Assembly (NCBI GenBank): GCA_964636945.1
Contig: CAZWVH010000008.1
Coordinates: forward strand, 1 to 57,622
Length of the DNA stretch: 57,622 bases
From: CAZADA01 sp964636945
GTDB lineage: Bacteria > Pseudomonadota > Alphaproteobacteria > Caulobacterales > Maricaulaceae
Direction of reading: 5' to 3'
Both the position numbers and the translations under genes were made by a program. Of this stretch, positions 45,210 through 54,772 are shown piece after piece. The notes beneath the pieces were generated by a model. That model saw only the letters and a program-made list of their open reading frames with translations. It had not been told where the DNA came from and searched no databases. Numbering within the stretch: position 1 is the stretch's first letter; every line of letters begins with the position of its first letter.

Positions 45210-45316
45210 GAGATGATGATTGGCGATGCGCGTGGCTGTGGTCAATGGGGCTTTTGGGACGTCGGCCGATCTGCGTGCTTTGGCTCAAATTTCGCGAACT
45301 CTCAATTTTCATCCCT

Positions 45317-46174
45317 TTAGGCCATGACGCGCTCGAGTTCGGCCTTGCGGTCACGCCAGTCGGGCCGCACTTCGTCGAGCATGGCATAATACGCCTTGCT
45401 GTGATTGGCGTGGCGTAGATGGCAAATCTCGTGGGCGATCACATAATCAATGCAGTCGACCGGCGCGCGCACGAGCTCGCGATTGAGAGTGATCCGCCCC
45501 GATGGCCGGCAATTGCCCCAAGTGCGCCGCATGTGGCGTAGGACCAGATGGGGGCGGGTGAGGCCAAGCTCCTCTGTCAGGGGCAGGTGGGCGTTGAAGC
45601 GCTCGGGCAGGACGACTGCTGAACGGCGATGATACCATTTGGCCAGCAACGCTTTGACTGCCTCGCCATTGTTGGGGTCTGGCGCGGTGATGCGCAGCGC
45701 GTTCTGGCCGAGCGCGTTCTGGCCGAGNNNNNNNNNNNNNNNNNNNNNNNNNNNNNNNNNNNNNNNNNNNNNNNNNNNNNNNNNNNNNNNNNNNNNNNNN
45801 NNNNNNNNNNNNNNNNNNNNNNNNNNNAGCGCGTTCTGGCCGAGCGCGTTCTGGCCGAGTGCGACTTGGCCGCGCGGGCCTCGGGTGAGGCGCAGGGGAT
45901 AGGACACGCCCAGATACAAATGCGGTTCGCCGTCGACATAGCGTTTTGGCGGCGAGGGCGGACGATGTTCCGCAATTTCGCGGCGCTTTTTCGCGATCCA
46001 GTCGGACTTGGCGGCCACCGCGTCCTCAATCCGCCATTGGGGCAGATAGCGCGGGGCGGCCACACGCACCGACCCATCGGGACGGATCATGATGGCCAGG
46101 GTTTTGCGCCGCGATCGAGTTACCTCGAAGCCCAGCGCCGCGGGGCGCGTTGTCGTCACGGTCGGCTCACTCAA
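45317..46174 (-). CDS. YgjP-like (DUF45) metallopeptidase with LGQNA repeats, interrupted by gap
   Basis: This is a predicted zinc metallopeptidase with HEICHLRHANHS (HExxH plus downstream His) and the preceding WGNCRPSGRITLNRELVRAP, as in YgjP/WLM-type proteins. The N-terminal part (FEVTRSRRKTLAIMIRPDGS; RYLPQWRIEDAVAAKSDWIA) is also typical. Between them is an unusual pentapeptide repeat, LGQNA, encoded by 15-bp tandem units and containing the 100-N gap, so the true length is unknown. Any whole number of 15-bp units keeps the frame. It starts 11 bases after the S9 peptidase stop and is probably co-transcribed with it. Confidence 0.8.
   Translation of the reverse strand: MSEPTVTTTRPAALGFEVTRSRRKTLAIMIRPDGSVRVAAPRYLPQWRIEDAVAAKSDWIAKKRREIAEHRPPSPPKRYVDGEPHLYLGVSYPLRLTRGPRGQVALGQNALGQNAXXXXXXXXXXXXXXXXXXXXXXXXXXXXXXXXXXLGQNALGQNALRITAPDPNNGEAVKALLAKWYHRRSAVVLPERFNAHLPLTEELGLTRPHLVLRHMRRTWGNCRPSGRITLNRELVRAPVDCIDYVIAHEICHLRHANHSKAYYAMLDEVRPDWRDRKAELERVMA
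45696..45872. repeat. 15-bp tandem repeat array spanning the assembly gap
   Basis: agcgcgttctggccg occurs twice on the left of the N run (45696-45725) and twice on the right (45828-45857), followed by a degenerate unit (45858-45872). All are in phase with the peptidase frame (LGQNA on the minus strand). The bases flanking the N run show the array continues into it. Confidence 0.9.
45728..45827. other. Assembly gap (100 N)
   Basis: Exactly 100 N, the usual placeholder for a gap of unknown size, lies inside the 15-bp tandem array. If the array is uninterrupted the real length should be 13 plus a multiple of 15 bases. Confidence 0.97.
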
Positions 46175-46185
46175 ACACCTGATGA

Positions 46186-48285
46186 TCAGTCGCTCTCACC
46201 ATCACCTGACTCGCCGTCTTCATCGTCCTCATTGGCTGGGTCATGTTTTTCGAACCAGCCCATAATGTTGTCCACCTTGGCGATCATCTGGCTCGGCCGA
46301 CCGGCGATGAAATGCGGCGAACCGGGCACACGCACCAGAGCCGTGTCCACGCCCTGCAATTTGAGCGCGGTGTAAAGCTGCTCGGCTTCCCAGGTGGGAG
46401 TGCGCCAATCTTCCTCGCCCACCATCACCATGGTTGGCGTTGTGATGTTGCCCGCGCGGGAAATGGGTGACAGCTCCCAATACCTGTCGGGATTATCCCA
46501 GGGCTCGGCCCGCAACCAATGGCGCACGACAAACGGCGCGATGTCCGCGGCTAGCGCCATGGTGGTCCAGTTCATCACCGGCTTGATGGAGGCGGCCGCG
46601 GCGAACCGATCCGTGCTGCCGACGATCCACGCGGTGAGCACGCCACCACCCGAACCGCCGGTGACAAACAACCGGTCGGGGTCGACATAGTCTTTGGCGA
46701 TGAGCTCATCGACCACGGCCATGAGGTCGTCATAGTCCTCTCCGGGATAAGCCAGATCGATCTCTTGGGCGAACGCCTCGCCATAGCCGGTCGAGCCACG
46801 CGGATTGGCGTAGACGGTCACGTAGCCTTCAGCCGCGTAACGTTGAATTTCAGCAGAAAATGTGGGGCCGTACATGGCGAACGGGCCGCCGTGAATTTCC
46901 ATCACCATGGGCGCCGATCCATCCGCCTCGAAACCCGGCGGCAAAGCGATCCAAGCCTGGATCATGGCGCCGTCGATCGGCGATTCCACCTCAATGGCTT
47001 CGATATCCGCTAGGTCCACATGGCCAAGCGCATCCTCATTCAGTTCGGTGAGTTGGCGCACGCGTCCGCGCTGGTCGATCATGGCGAGATCGCCCGGCCG
47101 GGCTGTGTGAGCGTGGGTGAATGCGATGATGTCACCGCTTGTGTGGAAGCTGCCCGAGGAATAGGGACGGCCGATCGAGGTCCCGCCCACCTTGCGGGTG
47201 AGCTCGCTGACACCGCCGTCGAGATCCATGGCGCTCAGCACCATGTCGCCGCGATCCTCATGCATGACGATCAGACTGTTGGAGTCTTCGCGCCATTGGA
47301 TTGCGCCAATGGAACGATCCACATCCCCGGTGAGCAATCGGGCCTCACCGCCATCGACGGGCATCACGTAGAGCTGAGTTTGTTGGTAGGACAGCACTTC
47401 GTCGTCATAGCCCAGATAGGCAATGTATTCCCCATTGGGCGAGATTGTGGGACTGGTGTCAGGACCGTCGCGATCGGTCAAGGTTGTGATTTCGCCACTG
47501 GCCACTTCGATGGTGACGACATCGCTTTCGATCGGATCGGAAATCGCGCCCTCACCGGCGTCGACGACGGCGATCAAGGTGTCGTCATCCAACCAAACCG
47601 GCGAGGAGTAGTTGGCCACCCCCTCGGTAATGGCGCGCACTGAGCCGCCCTCGGCTGGTACGATGTGGATGTGGGTTTTGCCCGGCGTCAGATAGCCTGC
47701 GCCGTCAAAGCGGAAGGGCAGTTGGTCGAAGACGCGCACCGGCTCCGCCCAGGTCGCGCCCTTGGGCGATTTGGGCGCCTCGGCAAAGCTCGCGGGTGTG
47801 TCGGGGACCAGCATCGCGAACGCGATCTGATCGCCATCAGGCGACCAGCTGGGGCTTTGCGGGCTTTGTTCGAACTGCGCAATCGAAAAACTCGAACCAT
47901 CGTCCACGAACCACACGCGCAGTTCCGGGCCATCTTCGCCCGCTGCGGTATAGAGCAGGCGATCACCATTAGGCGACCATCGCGGCGAGCCCACCGAGCC
48001 CTGATCCGTGATTAAAGGGCGATGCGCCCCGCTCTCGACATCAATGGTCCAGATCGACCCAACTCGCGCATCGGCCATCCGATCAAATCTAGTGCGCACA
48101 TAGGCGATGGTGTCACTATTGGGCGACACTTGGGGCGATGCGGCGTACTCCAAGTTGAAAATGTCGTCGGCGGAAAACCTGCGAACATCGTCGTCAGCCC
48201 ATGCTGGAACGCACGTCAGCACAGAAACGGCGGCAGTCGCAGCCAGTTTTGCTACCCCAAATCCTGGCGCAGTTTTCGTGTTCAT
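46186..48285 (-). CDS. Exported S9-family serine peptidase (prolyl oligopeptidase type)
   Basis: The 699-residue peptidase has a signal peptide (1-30, ...SVLTCVPAWA) and an N-terminal beta propeller with PD40/TolB-like blades (SPQVSPNSDTIAYVRTR; SPRWSPNGDRLLY; SPTISPNGEYIAYLGYD). A C-terminal alpha/beta-hydrolase domain holds the catalytic Ser545 in VTGGSGGG, Asp in VMVGEEDWRTPTWEA and His in PGSPHFIAGRPSQ. It would cut peptides in the periplasm. The ATG at 48285 has GAGGAGG upstream. It precedes the YgjP-like gene by 11 bases. Confidence 0.92.
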   Translation of the reverse strand: MNTKTAPGFGVAKLAATAAVSVLTCVPAWADDDVRRFSADDIFNLEYAASPQVSPNSDTIAYVRTRFDRMADARVGSIWTIDVESGAHRPLITDQGSVGSPRWSPNGDRLLYTAAGEDGPELRVWFVDDGSSFSIAQFEQSPQSPSWSPDGDQIAFAMLVPDTPASFAEAPKSPKGATWAEPVRVFDQLPFRFDGAGYLTPGKTHIHIVPAEGGSVRAITEGVANYSSPVWLDDDTLIAVVDAGEGAISDPIESDVVTIEVASGEITTLTDRDGPDTSPTISPNGEYIAYLGYDDEVLSYQQTQLYVMPVDGGEARLLTGDVDRSIGAIQWREDSNSLIVMHEDRGDMVLSAMDLDGGVSELTRKVGGTSIGRPYSSGSFHTSGDIIAFTHAHTARPGDLAMIDQRGRVRQLTELNEDALGHVDLADIEAIEVESPIDGAMIQAWIALPPGFEADGSAPMVMEIHGGPFAMYGPTFSAEIQRYAAEGYVTVYANPRGSTGYGEAFAQEIDLAYPGEDYDDLMAVVDELIAKDYVDPDRLFVTGGSGGGVLTAWIVGSTDRFAAAASIKPVMNWTTMALAADIAPFVVRHWLRAEPWDNPDRYWELSPISRAGNITTPTMVMVGEEDWRTPTWEAEQLYTALKLQGVDTALVRVPGSPHFIAGRPSQMIAKVDNIMGWFEKHDPANEDDEDGESGDGESD

Positions 48286-48598
48286 GGTGGCGGCCTCCTC
48301 GAGCAATTCGCGACCAGTTTGACCTGCCACAATCTTCGGGTCCAGCCGGTTCGTTGCCCCAACCCATCAGTGAGCACTCACGAGCCGATTGAGAGTGACA
48401 GTCGATCGCAAGCATTGCCGAACGCAGTTTTGCCCCATTCTCAAAGTTCGAGCGTTTAATTTTTGCACACTCGAGTTTCAATTTGACGCTGTTACAGCTG
48501 GGGTTTGTGAAACTGATAGTGTGATAAGACAATTGTGCAATGGTGAATAAAGAGGCACAATATTAGCGGAGAAGCTCTTTAACCTCAAGGGACTGACC
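48286..48598. other. Divergent intergenic region
   Basis: 313 bases lie between the S9 peptidase and the OmpA-like gene, which are transcribed away from each other. It is AT-richer than its surroundings, as expected for two promoters, but I could not fix a convincing -35/-10 pair or any small gene here. Confidence 0.5.
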
Positions 48599-49831
48599 GT
48601 GAGTAACACCATGAAATGGAGTGTTGGCGCTGTCTTGCTCCTGATGTTGTGGGTGCTTGGCGTCGCGTTTAACTTTCTTGGAGCATCTGCAGTGAGCGCC
48701 GAAGCGCGGCTCCAATCGGCTGTGGCTGCAGCCGTGGGCGCTGTAGCTGGAGAAGGTGTGGAAGTGGCCATGGATGGCCAGCGGGCCATCATCGTTGGCA
48801 GTGTGGATTCACAATCCCAGATCCCCAGGATCGAGGCGGCCGCTCGTGAAGCGCAAAGCGCTTTGGGGCGTGGAAATGGCGGGATTTTCTGGGGCGGCGT
48901 CACCGAAGTGGATTTCTCACGATTGTCGGTGCGAGAGCCGCGCACTGACCCGTTCACGTGGTATGCTCGACTTGACGAAACCCAAATTGAGCTGGATGGC
49001 GACACCCCTTCCGAGCTTGATCGCACTCTGCTCGTTGCACATGCCAGAAAGGTCGCAGGCGCTGAGCGTTCGGTGGTGGACAATATGCGCGTGGGCCCCG
49101 GGGCGCCGCACCAGCAATGGACCTATTTGGCCACAGTTGGCCTGAGTGCTCTGGATCATTTGGAATCCGGTCGTGTCGAAGTGCGAGGTCATTCGATTGG
49201 TCTTGTGGGCCAAGCCCTAGGCGAAATGGCGGAGCAGGAGACGTTGGCTGCTCTTGGCGTGGCGAATAACCTCGTGATTGGCGACGACATTGTGGTGGAC
49301 ACGTCGGCCAAGATTACGGTGCTGACGCCGCCCCAATCTGAACCGACCCCAAGCCCCACTCCTATTGCGACGCCAACACCCATTCCAACGCCCTCGCCAA
49401 CCAACAGCCAACCGACCGAATCTGAACCAGTTGAAGTGATCGAACCCGATCCCGATGCGGTGCAAGCCGCTTTTTGCCAAGTGCGTTTCGATACCGCCTT
49501 AGAGGAGCAGCCGATCGAGTTTGAACTGGGCAGCGCTGTGATCCGCCAGGAGAGCTATGTCCTTTTGAATACATTGGCGGCCGTGGCGCAGAAGTGTCCG
49601 AATTCACGCTTGAAAATTGATGGTCACACCGATTCCACCGGCAGCGCCGCGCGCAACGAGCAATTGTCGCTGCAACGCGCCGACGCAGTGCGCACGTATC
49701 TTGCAAGGCGCGGGGTTGATTCGGCGCGGATGGAAACTGAAGGCCATGGTCCTTCACAGCCACGGGCGTCAAACGCCACCGAGGAAGGTCGCGCGCGAAA
49801 TCGCCGGATCGAGATTACGGCCGCGTTCTAG
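48599..49831 (+). CDS. OmpA-family protein with BON-like region and Pro/Thr linker
   Basis: The 410-residue protein is anchored by one N-terminal helix (about 7-28). The middle region (about 30-240) has BON-like repeats (VAMDGQRAIIVGSVDSQSQI; VEVRGHSIGLVGQALG). A Pro/Thr-rich linker (PTPSPTPIATPTPIPTPSPT) leads to a C-terminal OmpA peptidoglycan-binding domain (about 300-410: IDGHTDSTGSAARNEQLSLQ; GHGPSQP; GRARNRRIEI). The architecture resembles mycobacterial ArfA. The GTG at 48599 has AAGGGA upstream; ATG 48611 is possible. It is followed after 9 bases by the coiled-coil gene. Confidence 0.85.
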   Translation: MSNTMKWSVGAVLLLMLWVLGVAFNFLGASAVSAEARLQSAVAAAVGAVAGEGVEVAMDGQRAIIVGSVDSQSQIPRIEAAAREAQSALGRGNGGIFWGGVTEVDFSRLSVREPRTDPFTWYARLDETQIELDGDTPSELDRTLLVAHARKVAGAERSVVDNMRVGPGAPHQQWTYLATVGLSALDHLESGRVEVRGHSIGLVGQALGEMAEQETLAALGVANNLVIGDDIVVDTSAKITVLTPPQSEPTPSPTPIATPTPIPTPSPTNSQPTESEPVEVIEPDPDAVQAAFCQVRFDTALEEQPIEFELGSAVIRQESYVLLNTLAAVAQKCPNSRLKIDGHTDSTGSAARNEQLSLQRADAVRTYLARRGVDSARMETEGHGPSQPRASNATEEGRARNRRIEITAAF

Positions 49832-49840
49832 GAGAGTGTC

Positions 49841-51232
49841 ATGTTTTGGCTGGTCCTGCATCAATTTGGCATCACGCTGCTGGCCGCTTTGATCGGTGTT
49901 GGTACTGCTTGGTGGGTGTGGGGGCGACGCAGCGGAGATTCCGCTGAATTGCGTCGCCAGCTCGAATTGGTTGAAATTGAGCGTGATACATTTCGCGATC
50001 AGTCGACGGAATTGGAGACGGCGCGCATTCAGGTCGAGCGCCTTCGCTCAGAAAGAGAGCGCCTGGTTCAAACTTCCGGCGAAGTTACTGCGTTGCGTAA
50101 TGAGCGCGCGGAATATCTCAAACGCATTGAGCAATTAGAGGTTCTGCGTGACGACATTGCTTCGCTGCGGGCTGAGCGGGCCGAATTGCTCAAACGCGGG
50201 GACAGCGCCGAAGAGATTTCCGCCCAGTTGGAACAGTTGAGATCAGAGCGCGATTACCTTGCCGCACGGGCCGATCAGCTCGAAGACCTTCAGGCAGAGC
50301 GGGAACGCCTGTTGACGCGGTTGGATCAGTTTGAGGCTGTTCAGGCGGAATTGGCGGAATTGCGGGCTGAACGCCGCCTCACGGGCGAGGATGCTGATCA
50401 ATTGGTCGCCTTACGCACGGAACGTGATCAATTTCTTCAACGACTTGAGGAATTGGCGGGTCTGCGCGAGGAAGTAGCGTCATTGCGGGCTGAACGCCCC
50501 GGATTGTTAGAAAAATCGCGGTATCATGACGCGCATCGTGGGGAATTTGACCAATTGCGCGCTGAACGCGCTGCTCTGATGCAAAAGGCGCAGGCCTATG
50601 ACACTCTGAATGCGGAGCGTGAAACTTGGCGCTCGGAACTGTCGCGATTGCTGACACGCTTGGAAGAAGTGGACGCTCTGCGCGAGGAGCATGCACGGTG
50701 GGTCGGAGATCGGCCGCATCTTTTGGCCAAGGCTGAAGAACTCGACTCAATGAAGAGAGAGTATGATGACTTGCGCCGTGAGCGCGAAGTCATGGCTGAG
50801 AAACTACGTCGTCTTGAATTGTTCCAGGCGGAAAACTCGGACGCCCAAGCCCAGCTAGCCGAGATGAAACTCGAGCGCAGCCAATGGCGCAAGGAACGAG
50901 AACGCCTCACCGAACAGTTGGAAGAATTGGAGGCGATCCGGATTGAGCACGCGCGATGGGAAACCGAGCACGAACGGTATCGTGAAGATCAGGACGAGCT
51001 TGAAACGCTCAAGTCAGAGTATGCCAAATGGGTGGCCGAACGCTCGGGGCTTTTGGTGCGAATTGAGGAACTTGAGGGCCGGTTGGGACCCTCTTCGCGC
51101 TACACCGATACAGCAGTTGGGATGATCCCGCTGCGCCATGGTTATCGGTCCACCGCCGGGAAGTCATCGCTGTTTGAACGCAACGAGGAGAGCGCCACCA
51201 TCGCCAAGTTTGTTGAGGATGACGAGAATTAG
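49841..51232 (+). CDS. Membrane-anchored long coiled-coil protein
   Basis: The 463-residue protein has an N-terminal membrane helix (about 9-27: ITLLAALIGVGTAWWVWG) followed by about 380 residues of uninterrupted coiled coil. The coil is made of degenerate repeats of the form L..LR.ER..LL.R...LE.L. The C-terminal 45 residues are not coiled (GMIPLRHGYRSTAGKSSLFE). I do not recognise a named family. AGGAG lies before the ATG. It probably works with the OmpA-like protein upstream as a cell-envelope scaffold; that is inference from the operon. Confidence 0.8.
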   Translation: MFWLVLHQFGITLLAALIGVGTAWWVWGRRSGDSAELRRQLELVEIERDTFRDQSTELETARIQVERLRSERERLVQTSGEVTALRNERAEYLKRIEQLEVLRDDIASLRAERAELLKRGDSAEEISAQLEQLRSERDYLAARADQLEDLQAERERLLTRLDQFEAVQAELAELRAERRLTGEDADQLVALRTERDQFLQRLEELAGLREEVASLRAERPGLLEKSRYHDAHRGEFDQLRAERAALMQKAQAYDTLNAERETWRSELSRLLTRLEEVDALREEHARWVGDRPHLLAKAEELDSMKREYDDLRREREVMAEKLRRLELFQAENSDAQAQLAEMKLERSQWRKERERLTEQLEELEAIRIEHARWETEHERYREDQDELETLKSEYAKWVAERSGLLVRIEELEGRLGPSSRYTDTAVGMIPLRHGYRSTAGKSSLFERNEESATIAKFVEDDEN

Positions 51233-51264
51233 CCGGACGCCATTGAGACCGCTATGACAGGGTC

Positions 51265-52089
51265 ATGACGAGTTTCACCCCGGGTGGCGCCATTTTGCAT
51301 ACCCAATTGCCGTTCTATCCTTGGATGTCGCCTCAACTGAACAGGCTTCCCGGACTGAAGCCGATTGAACCCAACGAATGGATTGTGCGCGACGAGGCTT
51401 ACGGGGCGCAGATGGCCTATCGTGATCGGTTGTTGAGCTCACGGCGCGATCGTGTGTTGACCACTTCCCCTCACGCCGAAGCCGCCGCCGCCGAACTGTT
51501 GTCAGCGTTGGTCGACCAATTGTCCCGTGAACCCGATTATTCGTCAGAAAGAACACATCTCCATCGCCCCGACGGCGTTGCGGTAAATCTTAAGACTGAA
51601 ACTCCACTTTTCACCGCTGCGCAACTCGTCCAGGAGGATCTGTGCCTGCTGATTGAGCACGGTGCGGAGCATCGCTTGGTGGGCGGCGCCTTGTGCTTTC
51701 CCGCCCATTGGACATTGCAGGAGAAAATGGGCAGGTCGCTATTTGGAGTTCACCGTCCCGTGGCCGAGTACGATGCAAGGCTGTCCGAACGTGTCGAGCG
51801 AATTTTAGCCAATCTCCAACCCGATCGCCCAATCTTGCGGGCGAACGTATTGATCTACACTGACCCCGAATTGCATCAGCCCGCCAAAGAAGGGGTCGCC
51901 AAGCGTCTCGTAACTGGAGCACCGCGTTATGTGCGCGTTGAACGGCAGACTCTGCGTCGCTTGGCGCGCACCGGAGCCATTGTGTTCGCCATTCACACTT
52001 ACCTGATCAGGGCCGAAGATTTGCCGTGTACGGCGTTTGACGCGCTGGCGGCCCGCCGCCCAGAATTGCTCGCGCTGGGCGCCAGCTAA
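51265..52089 (+). CDS. DUF3445 protein (heme-dependent oxidative N-demethylase-like)
   Basis: The 274-residue protein matches DUF3445: LPFYPWMSPQLNRLPGLKPI, LVQEDLCLLIEHGAEHRLVG, ALCFPAHWTLQEKMGRSLFG and VHRPVAEYDARLSERVERIL, with RVERQTLRRLARTGAIVFAI near the end. The name-giving activity is heme-dependent dimethylamine N-demethylation, studied for only a few members. It overlaps the end of the convergent kinase gene by 4 bases. Confidence 0.82.
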   Translation: MTSFTPGGAILHTQLPFYPWMSPQLNRLPGLKPIEPNEWIVRDEAYGAQMAYRDRLLSSRRDRVLTTSPHAEAAAAELLSALVDQLSREPDYSSERTHLHRPDGVAVNLKTETPLFTAAQLVQEDLCLLIEHGAEHRLVGGALCFPAHWTLQEKMGRSLFGVHRPVAEYDARLSERVERILANLQPDRPILRANVLIYTDPELHQPAKEGVAKRLVTGAPRYVRVERQTLRRLARTGAIVFAIHTYLIRAEDLPCTAFDALAARRPELLALGAS

Positions 52090-53675
52090 CCGCGTTTAGG
52101 CAACGTGACCGTCACACAGGTGCCCTCATTAACCACGCTTGAGACTTCCAGTGTTCCGCCATGCATTTCCACGAGATACTTTGACAGCGCTAAGCCCAAG
52201 CCAGACCCGTCTTGGGACTTCGTGGAAGGTGTTTCGACCTGTTCAAAAGGCTGGCACAGTCGATTGAGGTCATCAGGCGCAATGCCAATGCCCGTGTCGG
52301 CAATGGTGATCACGACCGTTTGGTCCGTTTCCCCGGTTGTAACAGTAATCCCGCCGCCCTTTGGCGTGAATTTGATCGCGTTCGACAACAGATTGAGCAA
52401 GACCTGGCGGATGGCTCGTCGATCGGCCTTGACGAGGGGAAGCGCATGCAGATCTGCCAGAACCGATAGCCCTGCGGCCTCGGCGCGCAACTCAATGACT
52501 TGAATACTTTCTTCAATAACGCTGATGAGATCGCAGTCATTCACGTAAAGTGTGTACTTTCCGGCTTCGATCTTGGAGACATCCAGAATGTCATTGATCA
52601 CATCAAGTAAGTGTTGGCCTGAAAGCAAAATTCCTTGCGCATAGTCCTGGTAACGCTTATCGCCCACCGGACCGAAAATTTCGTGACGGATGGCGTCGGA
52701 ATATCCCACCACGGCGTTGAGCGGCGTTCGCAGCTCATGGCTCATATTGGCCAAGAAGTTGCTCTTGGCTTGATTGGCTTGATGGACCGCTTCCAACTGC
52801 CCAAACAACACAGCGCTTAGGCCCACCGCCACAACCAAAGGCGCGCCAATCAGCAATCCATAAAAGATCAGTGTGCGCCGCCATGTATCGTGATCGAAGG
52901 GCAAGGCGCTCGTTACACCCATAGCGAGGCCTGTCTCACCGATCGGTGACAAAGACGTATGCAGCCTGGCGTTTGGATCTGTTTCGGATGGAGCGAGCTC
53001 CACAAGGATCAGTCGTTCAGAGCCCGTGACCGGAGTGACAAACACTTTACTTGCCTGGGGCCAGTTCTGGCCAAGGGCGCGCAGTGAAATGTCGGCGATG
53101 AGCCCAAAGCCATCGGGCCCCAATTCTCCGCGCATCAGCAAATTGAGCGCCGGTTGGTCCGGTCCGTTTCCTGGCGCTTGTAAGACCAATGTTGACGGTT
53201 GAAAGCCTGGAGCGGTCATGACGGCGCTCGTCGCGATGATGTTTTGGAACTCGTCGAGACCCACTGCGCGCACATCGTCGACATATGGCGCGCCGGACAT
53301 CATTGAGCGCGCCTGGCGGGTCGCCGCTATCAGATCGCTGTCGGCTTCCTCCACCGCCGTAAGCACTGCGCTGAGACGGCCACTGATCCACGTGAAATTC
53401 TCATTGGAATCGTCGGCGAGCGCCTGAGCAACCGTGTGGTGGGTTGTCTCGGCGTCACTCACCAATCCACGCCGTTCTTCGAACAAGCGCAGCGCAACCA
53501 CACAAACAAACAAGAGGCTAAACGCCATGGCCAATCCGGTGACCAGCCAGACCCGCGCCCCGGTTGCCGACTTTGTGTGTGTCATGGTTCGAGACGGCGG
53601 CTTAAACGCCCGCTCCTGCGAAGCAGGCGAAGGGGAGTCCGCCGAAGCAAACGCCATGTTGTCACCACCATTCAT
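52086..53675 (-). CDS. Membrane sensor histidine kinase
   Basis: The 529-residue kinase has two membrane helices (about 41-64 and 268-295) around a periplasmic sensor domain. A HisKA domain follows, with the phospho-acceptor His313 in NMSHELRTPLN, then HATPase motifs NLLSNAIKFTPKGG, ADTGIGIAPDDL and GSGLGLALSKYLVEMHGG. The line NAVVGYSDAIRHEIFGPVGD is typical of the alphaproteobacterial PleC/DivJ-like group. No response regulator gene is adjacent, so its partner must lie elsewhere. An ATG at 53657 is an alternative start. Confidence 0.93.
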   Translation of the reverse strand: MNGGDNMAFASADSPSPASQERAFKPPSRTMTHTKSATGARVWLVTGLAMAFSLLFVCVVALRLFEERRGLVSDAETTHHTVAQALADDSNENFTWISGRLSAVLTAVEEADSDLIAATRQARSMMSGAPYVDDVRAVGLDEFQNIIATSAVMTAPGFQPSTLVLQAPGNGPDQPALNLLMRGELGPDGFGLIADISLRALGQNWPQASKVFVTPVTGSERLILVELAPSETDPNARLHTSLSPIGETGLAMGVTSALPFDHDTWRRTLIFYGLLIGAPLVVAVGLSAVLFGQLEAVHQANQAKSNFLANMSHELRTPLNAVVGYSDAIRHEIFGPVGDKRYQDYAQGILLSGQHLLDVINDILDVSKIEAGKYTLYVNDCDLISVIEESIQVIELRAEAAGLSVLADLHALPLVKADRRAIRQVLLNLLSNAIKFTPKGGGITVTTGETDQTVVITIADTGIGIAPDDLNRLCQPFEQVETPSTKSQDGSGLGLALSKYLVEMHGGTLEVSSVVNEGTCVTVTLPKRG

Positions 53676-53719
53676 TCGGGGTCATTCGCCGCCCCGCCTT
53701 GTTAACCCAATACTACTCG

Positions 53720-54565
53720 TTAGAGCCCAGTGCTCTCGGACGCAAGGGAAACGCTTGTCTGCTGCGTGAGATTGCCGGCGCAAGGCAACCCGGCCGCCTG
53801 GCGAGAACCAAACCCATTACCATCATCGTGATCAGCGTTGCCAATCACAAGCTTCACATTCTTGGATTGACCGGACCCTGCCGAGATCACATGGGCGATC
53901 AACGGCGCGTCACTGAAAACTTTGCGCTCAAACTCCCGCGTTGCAGCAATTTTCGTCACGCTGGTCGTTGGCGCGCGGTTCAGCGTCACTATGATATCGC
54001 CAGGACAAACTAAATCTCTCAATCCGCTTTGCGCGTTGATGTTTTCAACCTCCAACACGGTGTCGCCTGAGAGCGATGGACGCCATACCGGCGCAAGCTC
54101 CAGTCCAACCAAGAAGCCTGTTTTGGGAATCTGAGCAAAAATCACCACGTCGAATTTGGGGTCGAACTCTTGCCCTTCTGGTGATCGTCGCGGGTTTTGG
54201 GCGCGCGCCTGGGCAGCCGCGTCGTCGGACAACGCGGGAGCGTCTTTATCTGTCACGGTGGGAGCGGCCGAAGCGTCAGCCGCGCTGACGTCCATGTGTT
54301 GGTTATCGGGCCGTGTAGCCATCGCCTGTGAGGCGCCACTCGACGTCAATTCATTGCGGGAGACGTGTTGACGCATTTCAGGTCCGGGCGCCGCTTCGGG
54401 ATGAGCCATGATTGCCCAGAAGCCAGCCGCGATGACCCATGCGGCAACCAGCGGGATCGCCAAATAGAGAATCCCAACTCGAAATGCGCTCCGACGCCGT
54501 CGAACGCCAGGCGGTGCAGCGCCTGAGCGCTCAATGTGCGCCGATGAGAGGTCGGCGTTGCCCAT
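53720..54565 (-). CDS. Membrane-anchored protein with PDZ-like domain
   Basis: The 281-residue protein has a short basic N-terminus, one membrane helix (about 26-50: GILYLAIPLVAAWVIAAGFW), a disordered Ala/Asp-rich linker and a C-terminal PDZ-like segment (about 150-245: KTGFLVGLELAPVWRPSLSG; SGLRDLVCPGDIIVTLNRAP). The layout recalls GspC-type or protease-adaptor proteins, but no family match can be claimed. The ATG at 54565 is supported by GGGGAAAG. It lies 44 bases upstream of the kinase gene on the same strand and may function with it. Confidence 0.65.
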   Translation of the reverse strand: MGNADLSSAHIERSGAAPPGVRRRRSAFRVGILYLAIPLVAAWVIAAGFWAIMAHPEAAPGPEMRQHVSRNELTSSGASQAMATRPDNQHMDVSAADASAAPTVTDKDAPALSDDAAAQARAQNPRRSPEGQEFDPKFDVVIFAQIPKTGFLVGLELAPVWRPSLSGDTVLEVENINAQSGLRDLVCPGDIIVTLNRAPTTSVTKIAATREFERKVFSDAPLIAHVISAGSGQSKNVKLVIGNADHDDGNGFGSRQAAGLPCAGNLTQQTSVSLASESTGL

Positions 54566-54772
54566 CGTTCTTTCCCCAGCCAAATCACATTACCCACACA
54601 GCCACCTACGTAACATGATGAGACATATTCGGCGAGCGTTTAGCAGGCAAAGCGGGCAGGGCCTGTGGATAATTGTTGCCGGGAGCCTTGATTGAACGAT
54701 TGGGGGTCGCGTCACAAGAGACCTCGGTGTTAGGTATCTCCCAGACTGTGGATGTGACGTGGGGGCGAAACA

